Assembly (NCBI RefSeq): GCF_024662235.1
Contig: NZ_CP096276.1
Span: 5,580,001 to 5,644,000, forward strand
Source: Pimelobacter simplex
Lineage (GTDB): Bacteria > Actinomycetota > Actinomycetes > Propionibacteriales > Nocardioidaceae
DNA: 64,000 nucleotides
Direction of reading: 5' to 3'
Positions 1 to 8,833 of this stretch are shown piece after piece. The notes under the pieces are model-generated. The model was not told where the DNA came from, searched no databases, and saw only the letters and a list, made by a program, of their open reading frames with translations. Position numbers and translations under genes: made by a program. Each line of letters starts with the position of its first letter. The first letter of the stretch is position 1.

Positions 1-1470
1 GGTGGCCAGCTCGAGGTTGACGAAGAACGTGTTGACCGAGTTGCGGGTGCCCTCGTAGAGGTTGGGGTTGGCCGACGAGCTCGTGGAGTTCTTCGGGTCC
101 CAGATCTCGCTGCTCTGGTAGGGGCCGTCGCAGGTCTCGAACTTGTTGAGGGGGAAGTAGCCCGGGTTGGGCGCCGGGAAGGTCTTGGTCAGCGGGATGC
201 CCTGGCTGATCGCGGCGGCGAGGACGAACGCCTTGAACGTCGAGCCGGCCTGGACGCCGTTGGCGTCGCCGTACTTCTTGGGGACGACGTAGTTGAGGAA
301 CGTCTCGCCTTTGTTCTTCTTGGTGCCCATCGGGCGGGACTGGGCGAGCGCCTTGACGTTGCCGGTGCCGGGCTCGATCAGGGCGAGGGCGCCGACGGCC
401 TGGTCGCCCTTGTAGACCTGGCCGGAGACGCCCTGCTGCGCGGCGCGCTGGTAGCGCATGTCGATGGTCGTGCGGATCGTGAGGCCGCCGTTGAAGATGA
501 GTCGCTTGCGGTCCTGGGGCGTGGCGCCGAGGGCGTCGTCGGTCATCAGCCAGCGCACGACGTAGTCGCAGAAGAACTGGGCACCGGAGTTGAGGCAGCC
601 GTTGGGCTCGTTCTTGACCTTGAGGCCGAGCTTCTTGGCCTTGGCGGCGTCGGCGGCCTGGTCGGTGATGACGTTGAGCTGGGCCATCCGGTCGAGGACG
701 ATATTGCGGCGGACGGTGGCCTGGGCCGGGTTCTTGGTCGGGTTGTACGCCTCGGGGCTCTGCACGAGGCCGCCGAGGAGGGCCGACTGGCGCAGGTTGA
801 GGTCCTTGGCGTTGACGCTGAAGTAGTGCTGGGCCGCGGCCTGGACGCCGTAGGCGCCGTCGCCGAAGTAGGCGGTGTTGAGGTAGCGCTCGAGGATCCA
901 GTCCTTGCTGTGGCGCTTCTCGAGGGCGATCGCGTAGCGCAGCTCGCGCAGCTTGCGGCCGTAGGTGTCGTCGGTGGCGGCCTTGCGCTCCTCGTCGGTG
1001 TCGGCCTGGTTGAGCAGGGTCAGCTTGACCAGCTGCTGGGTGATCGAGGAGCCACCCTGGGCGACGCCGCCGGAGGCCTGGTTGGTGAGCAGGGCGCGCA
1101 TCGTGCCCTTGAGGTCGAGCGCGCCGTGCTGGTAGAAGCGGAAGTCCTCGATCGCGACGATGGCCTCGACCATCGTGCGCGAGATCTGGCGGAGCGGGAC
1201 GTTGACCCGGTTCTGGTCGTAGAGCGTCGCGATGGTCTTGCCGTTGACGTCCTCGATCTCGGTCCGCTGGGGGAGCTGCTCGGTCTCGAGCTCCTGGGGG
1301 AGGTCGTCGACCGACTCGGCCACGTTGCGGGCCGAGAAGCCGACCACGCCGGCGAACGGGATCGCGAGACCGGCCACGACGACGCCGAGAACGGCGGCGA
1401 CGAGGAACATGACGCCGAGGTGAGAGGCGATCTTTCCGGGCGGCAGACCGTCGAACCGGGTGCGGGACAT
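1..1470 (-). CDS. ponA2: Class A penicillin-binding protein (transglycosylase/transpeptidase), C-terminus cut by window edge
   Basis: Bifunctional peptidoglycan synthase that polymerises and cross-links the wall outside the membrane. Visible are 490 residues from an ATG start: a short cytoplasmic tail, one membrane anchor at about residues 17-40, then the glycosyltransferase domain with the catalytic EDFRFYQHG motif (E108) and GGSSITQQLVK (139-149). The transpeptidase domain follows, with STFK (S410-K413) and SVN (478-480). The KTG motif and any PASTA domain lie beyond the window. It is divergent from whiB, as ponA2 and whiB4 are in M. tuberculosis. Function is certain; the ponA2 assignment rests on gene order. 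Confidence 0.95.
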   Translation of the reverse strand, partial: MSRTRFDGLPPGKIASHLGVMFLVAAVLGVVVAGLAIPFAGVVGFSARNVAESVDDLPQELETEQLPQRTEIEDVNGKTIATLYDQNRVNVPLRQISRTMVEAIVAIEDFRFYQHGALDLKGTMRALLTNQASGGVAQGGSSITQQLVKLTLLNQADTDEERKAATDDTYGRKLRELRYAIALEKRHSKDWILERYLNTAYFGDGAYGVQAAAQHYFSVNAKDLNLRQSALLGGLVQSPEAYNPTKNPAQATVRRNIVLDRMAQLNVITDQAADAAKAKKLGLKVKNEPNGCLNSGAQFFCDYVVRWLMTDDALGATPQDRKRLIFNGGLTIRTTIDMRYQRAAQQGVSGQVYKGDQAVGALALIEPGTGNVKALAQSRPMGTKKNKGETFLNYVVPKKYGDANGVQAGSTFKAFVLAAAISQGIPLTKTFPAPNPGYFPLNKFETCDGPYQSSEIWDPKNSTSSSANPNLYEGTRNSVNTFFVNLELAT

Positions 1471-1533
1471 GCGCCTCAGGGTACGGGACGGGCCCTCATC
1501 GCTCCGAGTCGTGGAGCACGCTCACCCCCGGGC

Positions 1534-1555
1534 GCCTAGTCCGTTGTGACTAGGC
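1534..1555. promoter_or_regulatory. Inverted repeat between divergent ponA2-like and whiB genes
   Basis: Perfect 7-bp arms, GCCTAGT and ACTAGGC, are separated by 8 nt. The repeat lies in the 207-bp region between the two divergent genes, about 125 nt upstream of the whiB ATG and 65 nt upstream of the ponA2-like ATG. This is where an operator for either gene would sit. No regulator is known for it, so the operator role is inference. Confidence 0.35.
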
Positions 1556-1677
1556 AGGTTGGGCCCAATGAGCGGTGTCGGTATTGGCGATCCTCCTTTA
1601 CTTTGATTCGGTCGAGGAGAACCAAGCGCTGTGGGGGTGCTGGCTCCTCGGATGTGGGAACCATTCAGGGGACAACT

Positions 1678-1959
1678 ATGTGGGTAGATGACTGGGCGCC
1701 TCGCGCTGCCTGTCGGGACCAGCAGCCCGACCAGCTCTTCGTCCGTGGGGCGGAGCAGAACAAGGCCAAGCAGGTCTGCGCCGGCTGTGCCGTGCGCACC
1801 GAGTGCCTCGCGGAGGCGCTCGACAACCAGATCGAGTGGGGTGTCTGGGGCGGGATGACGGAGCGGGAGCGCCGTGCGCTCCTGCGACGCCGCCCTCAGG
1901 CCTCGTGGCGCAAGGTCCTCGAGGACGCGCGGGACCGTCAGGACCCCGCGACCGTCTGA
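1678..1959 (+). CDS. WhiB-family iron-sulfur transcriptional regulator (WhiB4-like by context)
   Basis: Small redox-sensing regulator of 93 residues. Four cysteines (C12, C34, C37, C43) in the WhiB spacing C-x2-C-x5-C after the first Cys should hold a [4Fe-4S] cluster. The GVWGG turn (residues 55-59) and a basic C-terminal helix (RRALLRRR) form the DNA or sigma-factor binding part. The ATG is chosen because AGGGGA lies 5 nt upstream and the family N-terminus begins here; the frame stays open further upstream. Its 3' end overlaps the convergent ArsA-like gene by 22 nt. Position next to a ponA2-like gene and two ArsA-like ATPases matches whiB4 of M. tuberculosis. Confidence 0.93.
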   Translation: MWVDDWAPRAACRDQQPDQLFVRGAEQNKAKQVCAGCAVRTECLAEALDNQIEWGVWGGMTERERRALLRRRPQASWRKVLEDARDRQDPATV

Positions 1960-3134
1960 CCGAGGAGCGCACCGACGGTGCGCAGGCCGTCGAGGTCGTG
2001 GACGTCGCCGGCCAGTGCCGGTACGACGGCCGTCGCCACCTGCGGGTGCGCGGTCGCGAACCGGTCGCGCAGCGCGCGCTCGCGCTGGACCATGCGGACC
2101 CGGTCGGCGTGGAGCCGGAGCAGTCCGGCGGTCAGCGACCCCGGGTCGGTACGACGCAACCGCTCGGCCGCGGTCATCGCCTCGTCGGCGGACAGCTCGC
2201 CGCCGGGGTCGGGGCTGGCCCGGTTGACGACCAGCCCGGCCAGCGGCATGCCGTCCTCGCTGAGCCGCTCGACGAAGTAGGCGGCCTCGCGCAGGGCGTC
2301 CGGCTCGGGGGCGGCGACGACGAGGAACGCCGTGCCGTCGGCCTTGAGCAGCGAGTAGGTCTGCTGCGCGCGCTGGCGGAAGCCGCCGAAAACGGTGTCG
2401 AGCGCGGTGACGAAGGTCTGCAGGTCCTTGAGGAACTGCGCGCCGAGCACCTTGGTGAGCGCGTTGGTGATCAGCCCGAGCCCGGCCGTCATCAGCTTGG
2501 CCGGGCCCTTCGCGGGCATCAGCAGCAGCCGCACGAACCGGCCGTCGAGGAAGCTCGAGAGCCGTTCGGGCGCGTCGAGGAAGTCGAGCGCGGAGCGCGA
2601 GGGCGGGGTGTCGACGACGATGAGGTCGTAGGTTCCGGTGGCCTGTGCGTCCCGGTGAATCTGGCCGAGCTTCTCCATCGCCATGTACTCCTGCGTGCCC
2701 GCGAACGAGCTCGACAGCGCGATGTAGAACGGGTTGGCCAGGATCTGCTGGGCCTTCTCGGGGCTGGCCTGCGAGAGCACCACCTCGTCGAAGGTGCGCT
2801 TCATGTCGAGCATCATCGCGTCGAGGTGACCGGTGCCTTCGACGCCGGTGACGGGACGCGGGGTGTTGTCGAGCTCCTCGATGCCCATCGACTGGGCGAG
2901 CCGGCGGGCCGGGTCGATGGTGAGGACGACGACCTTGCGGCCCCGCTCGGCGGCCCGCAGGGCGAGGGCGGCGCTGGTCGTGGTCTTGCCCACGCCGCCG
3001 GAGCCGCAGCACACGATGATGCCGGTGGTCGGGTCGTCGAGGAGGGCGTCGACGTCGAGCGCGCCGGCCCGCTGACCGGGCGCGGTGGCGGGACCGACCC
3101 GGGACGGGTGCTGGGTCGAGCTTCGTGCCGCCAT
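1938..3134 (-). CDS. ArsA/Get3-family anion-transporting ATPase, second of a tandem pair
   Basis: SIMIBI-class P-loop ATPase of 398 residues. The Walker A GSGGVGKT (44-51) lacks the extra signature lysine of the ArsA/Get3/MinD deviant P-loop, which the partner gene retains. The switch region VVDTPPS and the FLDAPERLSSFLDGRF stretch are typical of the family. A 35-residue low-complexity N-terminal extension precedes the core. It starts 2 nt after the upstream ArsA-like gene ends, so the two are co-transcribed and probably form a heteromer, like Rv3679-Rv3680. The family couples ATP hydrolysis to metalloid efflux or to client-protein targeting. The substrate here is unknown, and no arsB-type pump is nearby. 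Confidence 0.88.
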   Translation of the reverse strand: MAARSSTQHPSRVGPATAPGQRAGALDVDALLDDPTTGIIVCCGSGGVGKTTTSAALALRAAERGRKVVVLTIDPARRLAQSMGIEELDNTPRPVTGVEGTGHLDAMMLDMKRTFDEVVLSQASPEKAQQILANPFYIALSSSFAGTQEYMAMEKLGQIHRDAQATGTYDLIVVDTPPSRSALDFLDAPERLSSFLDGRFVRLLLMPAKGPAKLMTAGLGLITNALTKVLGAQFLKDLQTFVTALDTVFGGFRQRAQQTYSLLKADGTAFLVVAAPEPDALREAAYFVERLSEDGMPLAGLVVNRASPDPGGELSADEAMTAAERLRRTDPGSLTAGLLRLHADRVRMVQRERALRDRFATAHPQVATAVVPALAGDVHDLDGLRTVGALLGQTVAGS

Positions 3135-3136
3135 CG

Positions 3137-4135
3137 CTACGCCATCCCCTGCTCTCGGAGGAGTCCGGCGAGCTCGTAGAGCCCGCCGAGGTCGATGCCG
3201 CCCGCGAACCGCGGCAGCTCGTACGACGGCACGTCCAGCCCGGCGACCAGGTCGCGCTGGGAGTCCTCGAGCGCCCGGCGCTCGGCGTGGTCGGCGGCCT
3301 CGCCGAGCAGCCCGTCGACCAGGCCGGGGCCGATCTCGACCCCGCCGTCGACGAGGTCCTGCTCGATCCGGGCGCGGTCGAGGGCGCCGGTGCGCGCGGC
3401 GGCGAGCTGCTCGTCGGTGAGGTCGCGCGGGCGGACCTGGTTGACGACGACGCCGCCGACGGGCAGGCGCGCGGCGCGCAGCTCGGCGATGCCGTCGGCG
3501 GTCTCCTGGACCGGCATCTCCTCGAGCACGGTGACCAGGTGCACGGCCGTGCGGGGGGAGCGGAAGAGCGTCATCATCGTGTCCGACTGGGACTTGATGG
3601 GGCCGACCTTGGCCAGCCCGGCCAGCTCGTTGCTGACGTTGAGGAACTGGGTGATCCGGCCGGTGGGCGGGGCGTCGAGCACGACGGCGTCGTACTCGAT
3701 GGCGCCCTTGTTGCGGCTGTTGCGCTGCACCGCCTCGTAGACCTTGCCGGTGAGCAGGACGTCGCGGACGCCGGGCGCGATGGTGGTCGCGAACTCGATG
3801 ACGCCGAAGCGGTCGAGGGCCTTGCCGGCCCGGCCGAGCCGGTAGTACATCGAGAGGTACTCGAGCAGCGCGGCCTCGGCGTCGATGTGCAGCGCGTGGA
3901 CGACGCCCCGGCCGCCGTCGGCGTCGGGGAGCCCGGTGGTGAGCCGGCGCTCCTGGTAGGGCAGCGGGTCGACGTCGAACATCCGGGCGATGCCCTGGCG
4001 GCCCTCGACCTCGCAGAGCAGGACGTTCTTGCCGCGGGTGGCCAGTGCGAGGGCGAGCGCGGACGCGACGGTGGACTTGCCGGTGCCACCCTTGCCGGTG
4101 ACCACGTGCAGGCGGACCTTCCCCCAGTCGCTCAC
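3137..4135 (-). CDS. ArsA/Get3-family anion-transporting ATPase, first of a tandem pair
   Basis: ATPase of 332 residues from a GTG start. The deviant Walker A GKGGTGKS (14-21) keeps the signature lysine K15. A VVLDAPPTGRITQFL segment holds the switch II aspartate. It opens the two-gene unit whose second member lacks the signature lysine, so the pair is catalytically asymmetric. The arrangement beside whiB follows the mycobacterial locus. No transmembrane segment is seen, so it acts in the cytoplasm or on a membrane partner. Client or ion is not deducible from sequence. Confidence 0.9.
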   Translation of the reverse strand: MSDWGKVRLHVVTGKGGTGKSTVASALALALATRGKNVLLCEVEGRQGIARMFDVDPLPYQERRLTTGLPDADGGRGVVHALHIDAEAALLEYLSMYYRLGRAGKALDRFGVIEFATTIAPGVRDVLLTGKVYEAVQRNSRNKGAIEYDAVVLDAPPTGRITQFLNVSNELAGLAKVGPIKSQSDTMMTLFRSPRTAVHLVTVLEEMPVQETADGIAELRAARLPVGGVVVNQVRPRDLTDEQLAAARTGALDRARIEQDLVDGGVEIGPGLVDGLLGEAADHAERRALEDSQRDLVAGLDVPSYELPRFAGGIDLGGLYELAGLLREQGMA

Positions 4136-4175
4136 GAGGGCAGAGCCTAGCGAGCAACTGGGGGAACCGGGGGTG

Positions 4176-6614
4176 CTACTCCAGAGCGAGACCCGCCGCG
4201 GGGGTGACCTTGGCCGCCCGTCGCGAGGGGACGACCGCGGCGAGGAGTCCGGCCAGGGCCGAGGTTGCGATGACCAGGGCGAGCTGCCCCCAGGGCAGGA
4301 CGACGTGCGCGCCGTCGACCGCCGGCTCGACGAGCGCCCGTACGCCGGCCCAGGCGAAGAGCACGCCGAGCGTGGTGCCCACGAGGGTCGCGACCACGGC
4401 GAGCAGGACCGCCTCGGCGGCGAGCATCCGGCGTACCTGGCGCCGGGTCAGGCCCAGCGCCCGCAGCAGGGCGTGCTCGCGGCCGCGCTCGAGGACCGAG
4501 AGGCCCAGCGTGTTGGCGATGCCGACGAGCGCGATCACCACGGCGATGCCGAGCAGGCCGACGACGCCGCCGGTGACGACGTCGAGCTGGACGTCGACGT
4601 ACGAGCGCCGGGCGAGACCGTTCTGCAGGCTCGCGTCGACCGGGGAGCCGATCGCCTCGACCGAGCCGGCCAGGTCCTGCGGGTCGGCGCCGTTCGCGGC
4701 GCGGAGCCAGACCGCCTGGGTGGCGGCGTCGGGTGCGAGCCGGTGCAGGGTCGGGATGCTGACCAGGGCGGCATCGCCCCAGCCCTCGCCGCCGACCACC
4801 CGCAGCCGCACGCTGCGCTCGCCGACGGTGACCGCGACCCGGTCGCCCTCCTCGACGCCGTCGCCGAGCAGGTCCCACGGGACGACGACCTGGCGGGTGC
4901 CGACCGACGGCAGGTCGCCGTGCAGCACCGGGCGGACGCCGGTGCCCGCGCCGGCGGGCTCCGCGACGACGGGGACCTTGCCCAGACCGGCGATCTCGGC
5001 GGGAGTGCCGGGCACGCTCACCGCACCGTCGACGCCGTCGATCTCGCCGAGCCGGGTGACGACGTCCGGCGGGAGGGCGGTGGCGCCGGTGACGGCGAGG
5101 TCGACGGGGTACTGGTCGTCCATCTCGGCGGTGAGCGCGGAGCGCGAGCTCGCCATGCCGGTCAGGACCGCGGTGGTGAGGGTGACGCCGATGAGCAGCG
5201 AGGCCGCGGTCGCCGCCGTACGACGGGGGTTGCGGACCGCGTTGCCCGCGGCGAGCCGGCCGACCGGACCGAGGATCCCGTGCCCGAGCCGGCCCGCGGT
5301 GCGGATCAGGCCGGGGACGAGGACCGGTCCGAGCAGCAGCACGCCGACGAACGTCGCGGCGCCGCCGACGACGAGCACGGGCGGGCTGGAGGCGGCGATC
5401 GCCACGGCGAGACCGGCGGCGCCGAGCAGGACGACGGCCAGGCCCAGCGCGACGCGCACCCGCCCGGCCCGGGTCGTCACGCGGGTGCTGTCGTCGGGGC
5501 GCAGCGCGGCGAGCGGGCTGACCCGCACCACACGGCGGGTCGGCAGCCAGGCCGCGACCAGCGTGACGCCCAGACCGACGGCCGCCGCGGCGACCAGCCA
5601 GCGCGGGTCGACGTCGGCCGGGCCGAGCCGGGCGCTGGGCCACTGGTGGCGCACGAAGGCGACGAGTCCGTGGCCGAGCCCGAGCCCGCCGAGGACGCCG
5701 ACCACCGCGGCGAGCACGCCGAGCGCGAGCGACTCCAGGCGTACCGAGCGGACGAGCTGGCGCCGGGTCGCGCCGACGCAGCGCAGCAGCGCGAAGTCCC
5801 GGGCCCGCTGGGCGAACAGGATCGCGAACGTGTTGTTGATGACGAGCACCGCCACCAGGAGCGCGATCGCGGCGAACAGCAGCACCACGATGGCGATCAC
5901 GTCGACGCCGTTGTTGACGTCCTTCTGGAGCTTCTGGACGTAGGCGCCGACCGACACCGTGTCCGCGTCCGGTACGACGTCCTCGATGGCGCTCGTGGCG
6001 GCGGCGAGGTCGCCGGACCCGCTCCAGGCCAGGCTGGTGACGTACATCCGGTCGGTCCAGCGGGCGAGGTCGCTCCAGAGCAGGTAGACCGACGCCACCG
6101 AGTACGTCGACGGCGAGTCGACGAGCCCGGTGACCGTGACGTCGAGCGCGCCGGCGCCGGTGCCGACGCGCAGGTGGTCGCCGACGGCGATCTTGTCCAC
6201 CTTGGCGGCGTTGGCATCGACGACGGCCTCGCCCGGCGCGCTGGGGAAGGTGCCGTCGACGAGCTTCTGCCAGCGCAGCTCGGGACGGTCCGGCACCTGG
6301 CCGACGTCGGCGCTGCTGTCGACGACCTTGCCGTCGCGGGCGACCTGCTGGGTGGTCCAGCCGATCAGCCAGGCGTCGGCGCCGGTCGTGGGGGCGGCCT
6401 CGATGAGCCGGGCCGCGTCCTCGGGCGAGGGGTCGTCGACGACGGCGTCGGCGCCCTCGTACGGCTCGCCGATGCCGGCGCTCAGGCCGCTGCGCACCGA
6501 GGACGAGAGCGCCGCCGTGACCACGATGAACACCACGCCGACGACGATCGCGAGGAGCGCGGCGCCGTACCGGCGGGTGTGGGTGCGGAGGGAGGCGAGC
6601 AGGACGGTACGCAT
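4176..6614 (-). CDS. FtsX/MacB-type ABC transporter permease
   Basis: Membrane subunit of 812 residues, in the size range of actinobacterial double-FtsX permeases. An N-terminal membrane helix (about 17-37) is followed by a long extracytoplasmic MacB-like periplasmic core domain. Two FtsX-like three- or four-helix bundles lie around residues 240-360 and 690-800, with further helices between. It overlaps the ATPase gene by one base (TGATG), so the two are translationally coupled. Family members export peptides, lipids or lipoproteins, or act as mechanotransmitters. No accessory membrane-fusion protein is present and the cargo is unknown. Confidence 0.9.
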   Translation of the reverse strand: MRTVLLASLRTHTRRYGAALLAIVVGVVFIVVTAALSSSVRSGLSAGIGEPYEGADAVVDDPSPEDAARLIEAAPTTGADAWLIGWTTQQVARDGKVVDSSADVGQVPDRPELRWQKLVDGTFPSAPGEAVVDANAAKVDKIAVGDHLRVGTGAGALDVTVTGLVDSPSTYSVASVYLLWSDLARWTDRMYVTSLAWSGSGDLAAATSAIEDVVPDADTVSVGAYVQKLQKDVNNGVDVIAIVVLLFAAIALLVAVLVINNTFAILFAQRARDFALLRCVGATRRQLVRSVRLESLALGVLAAVVGVLGGLGLGHGLVAFVRHQWPSARLGPADVDPRWLVAAAAVGLGVTLVAAWLPTRRVVRVSPLAALRPDDSTRVTTRAGRVRVALGLAVVLLGAAGLAVAIAASSPPVLVVGGAATFVGVLLLGPVLVPGLIRTAGRLGHGILGPVGRLAAGNAVRNPRRTAATAASLLIGVTLTTAVLTGMASSRSALTAEMDDQYPVDLAVTGATALPPDVVTRLGEIDGVDGAVSVPGTPAEIAGLGKVPVVAEPAGAGTGVRPVLHGDLPSVGTRQVVVPWDLLGDGVEEGDRVAVTVGERSVRLRVVGGEGWGDAALVSIPTLHRLAPDAATQAVWLRAANGADPQDLAGSVEAIGSPVDASLQNGLARRSYVDVQLDVVTGGVVGLLGIAVVIALVGIANTLGLSVLERGREHALLRALGLTRRQVRRMLAAEAVLLAVVATLVGTTLGVLFAWAGVRALVEPAVDGAHVVLPWGQLALVIATSALAGLLAAVVPSRRAAKVTPAAGLALE

Positions 6615-7309
6615 CAGGCCGCGACCCGGCTGGCGATCTGGCCGTCGGTGAGTACGACGACGTCGTCGGCGTAGCGCGCGGCCTCGTTCTCGTGGGTGAC
6701 CATGACGACGGTCTGGCCCAGCTCGCGCACCGACCGGCGCAGGAACGCCAGCACCTCGGCCGACGTGGTGCTGTCGAGGTTGCCGGTGGGCTCGTCGGCG
6801 AAGACGATGGCCGGCGCGTTCACGAGCGCCCGGGCGATCGCGACCCGCTGCTGCTGGCCGCCGGACATCTCCGCCGGGCGGTGGGTGAGCCGCGCGCTGA
6901 TGCCGAGCGTGTCGACGACCTGCGCGAAGCGCGCCGCCAGCTCGGGGTCGCGACGGTCGCGGCCGGCGAGCTCGGTGGGCAGCCAGATGTTCTGCTCGGC
7001 GGTCAGCATCGGCAGCAGGTTGAACGCCTGGAAGACGAAGCCGAGGTGGTCGCGGCGGAACCGGGTGAGCCCGTCGTCGTCCAGGCCGGCCAGCTCGCGG
7101 CCGGCCACCGTGACGCTGCCGGAGGTCGGCTGGTCGAGCCCGGCCAGGCAGTGCATCAGCGTGGACTTGCCGGAGCCGGAGGGCCCCATGATCGCGGTGA
7201 AGCGGCCGGCCGGCAGGTCGAGGTCGACGCCGCGGAGCGCGTGGACCAGGGTGTCGCCGTGGCCGTAGGACTTGGTGAGGCCGCGGGTGCTGGCGGCGAG
7301 TTCGGTCAT
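6614..7309 (-). CDS. ABC transporter ATP-binding protein, LolD/MacB type
   Basis: ATPase of 231 residues for the adjacent FtsX-like permease. It has Walker A GPSGSGKS (about 42-49), Q-loop FVFQAFNLLPMLTAEQN, signature MSGGQQQR, Walker B IVFADEPTGNLD and the H-loop VTHE. The NLLPMLTAEQN segment and the DEPTGNLD variant are typical of MacB/LolD/FtsE ATPases. It is the first gene of a two-gene unit. About 80 nt separate it from the upstream inositol-monophosphatase-like gene on the same strand, so read-through from there is possible. Confidence 0.95.
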   Translation of the reverse strand: MTELAASTRGLTKSYGHGDTLVHALRGVDLDLPAGRFTAIMGPSGSGKSTLMHCLAGLDQPTSGSVTVAGRELAGLDDDGLTRFRRDHLGFVFQAFNLLPMLTAEQNIWLPTELAGRDRRDPELAARFAQVVDTLGISARLTHRPAEMSGGQQQRVAIARALVNAPAIVFADEPTGNLDSTTSAEVLAFLRRSVRELGQTVVMVTHENEAARYADDVVVLTDGQIASRVAA

Positions 7310-7391
7310 GGCACCGAGCCTGGTCGAGCGGGCGCCCCGAAGCGTCAGGCCGCGGGTTGATCCGGTGTCCGACGTGGGGTGGACGGCGGCG

Positions 7392-8147
7392 TCAGCCCAG
7401 GTGCGGACGGAGCAGGGCGAGGAGCGCGGTGTGGGTGGGCTCGTCGGCGGCGGCGAGGAGGCCGCGCCCGGTCTCGACGGCGCCGCCGTGCAGGTCGGTG
7501 ACGACGCAGCCCGCCGCGCGGCAGACGGCGATCCCCGCCGCGAAGTGGACGCTGTCGTGCAGCGTGCCCGGCGCCCCGTCGGTCACGTAGCCCGCGCGCC
7601 GGCCGTCGGACACGCACGCCAGCGCCAGCGTCGTCGACAGCACCCGGGGCCCGAAAGCCCGGCGGAACGCGGGATCCGCGATCAGCTGGGCGCCGGCGAA
7701 CGGGCCGTCGAGGGGGCCGTCGGCGTTGACGTCGACCAGCCCCGAGGCGGACGACGGCGTGGGCGGGTCGTCGGTCGACCAGGTCTGCCGGGCGATCGGG
7801 TCGACGACCGCGGCGGCGGTGGTCCGGCCGCCGACCTGGAGCGCGACGTTGACGGCGACCAGGGGAGTGGTGGCGGCGAAGTTGAGCGTCCCGCACAGGG
7901 GGTCGACCAGCCAGCGCCGGGACGCGTCGCGGTCGCCGGTGGCGCCGAGCTCCTCGCCGACCACCAGGTCGCCGGGACGCTCGCGGGTGAGGACGTCGAG
8001 GATCGCCCGCTCGGCGGCGAGGTCGGCGTCGGTGGCGAAGTCGAGGCCGTCCTTGGCGTGGCGGACCAGCGTGCCGCCGTACCGGGCGCGGACGACGGCG
8101 GCGCCCGCCTCCGCGGCCGCGCGGGCGACCCGGGCGTCGTCGCTCAC
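7392..8147 (-). CDS. Inositol-monophosphatase-fold protein with altered metal-site residues
   Basis: Protein of 251 residues with the IMPase/FIG superfamily layout: DFATDAD near residues 37-42, GEELG (64-68), WLVDPLCGTLNF (79-90) and a late VHFAAG (200-205). In active family members the second motif reads DPIDGT and the late motif WDxAAG, and both second aspartates bind metal. Here they are Cys85 and His201, while E65, E66 and D82 are retained. It may therefore be a pseudoenzyme or use a different metal. The GTG start overlaps the response-regulator stop (GTGA), making it the third gene of a two-component operon. Confidence 0.8.
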   Translation of the reverse strand: MSDDARVARAAAEAGAAVVRARYGGTLVRHAKDGLDFATDADLAAERAILDVLTRERPGDLVVGEELGATGDRDASRRWLVDPLCGTLNFAATTPLVAVNVALQVGGRTTAAAVVDPIARQTWSTDDPPTPSSASGLVDVNADGPLDGPFAGAQLIADPAFRRAFGPRVLSTTLALACVSDGRRAGYVTDGAPGTLHDSVHFAAGIAVCRAAGCVVTDLHGGAVETGRGLLAAADEPTHTALLALLRPHLG

Positions 8148-8833
8148 GGCCGGACCAGGCCGGTCTCGTAGGCGAGCACCACCAGCTGGACCCGGTCGCG
8201 CGAGCCGGTCTTGGCCAGCAGCCGCCCGATGTGGGTCTTGACGGTCGCCTCGGAGACGACGAAGTCCGCGGCGATCTCGGCGTTGGAGAAGCCGCGGCCC
8301 ACCAGGACGAGCGTCTCGCGCTCGCGCTCGGTCAGCGCGGCGAGGCGGTCGGCGTCCGTGCCGTCGGGGGAGCCCGCGGTCGCCGGCAGCGCGGCGGCGA
8401 AGTGCTCCAGCAGCCGGCGGGTGGTGCTGGGCGCGACGACGGAGTCGCCGGCGTGGACCGTGCGGATCGCGCCGAGCAGGTTCTCGGGAGTCGCGTCCTT
8501 GAGCAGGAAGGCGGCCGCGCCTGCGCGGATGGCGGCGAAGGCGTACTCGTCGAGGTCGAACGTGGTCAGCACGATCACCTGCGGGGGATCGGCCTGCTCG
8601 GTGAGGCGGCGGGTGGCCTCGACGCCGTCGAGGCGCGGCATCCGCACGTCCATCAGGACGACGTCGCAGCGCGTCACCGCCAGTCGCTCGAGCGCCTCGC
8701 CGCCGTCGCCGGCCTCGCCGACGACGGACAGGTCGGGCTGGCTGTCGATGAGCATCCGGAACCCGGCGCGCACCAGCTCCTGGTCGTCGACGAGGAACAC
8801 GCGGATCGGCTCTCCCTGGGTCCCTGGGCTCAC
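8144..8833 (-). CDS. NarL/LuxR-family response regulator
   Basis: Transcription regulator of 229 residues. The receiver domain has the acidic pair DD (16-17), phosphoacceptor D62 in LMDVRMP and a conserved Lys in FLLKDA. The C-terminal LuxR-type helix-turn-helix contains LTERERETLVLVGRGFSNAEIA. The GTG start is chosen because it overlaps the kinase stop as GTGA, the same pattern as at its own 3' end; an ATG 18 nt upstream is possible. It pairs with the adjacent HisKA_3 kinase. Targets are not evident, although the divergent small-protein operon or the nearby ABC exporter are candidates. Confidence 0.93.
   Translation of the reverse strand: MSPGTQGEPIRVFLVDDQELVRAGFRMLIDSQPDLSVVGEAGDGGEALERLAVTRCDVVLMDVRMPRLDGVEATRRLTEQADPPQVIVLTTFDLDEYAFAAIRAGAAAFLLKDATPENLLGAIRTVHAGDSVVAPSTTRRLLEHFAAALPATAGSPDGTDADRLAALTERERETLVLVGRGFSNAEIAADFVVSEATVKTHIGRLLAKTGSRDRVQLVVLAYETGLVRP

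Noticed and set aside
1545..1560. TTGTGACTAGG as a Crp site upstream of whiB
   Set aside because: Only the left half-site is present; no CAC half at the right distance.
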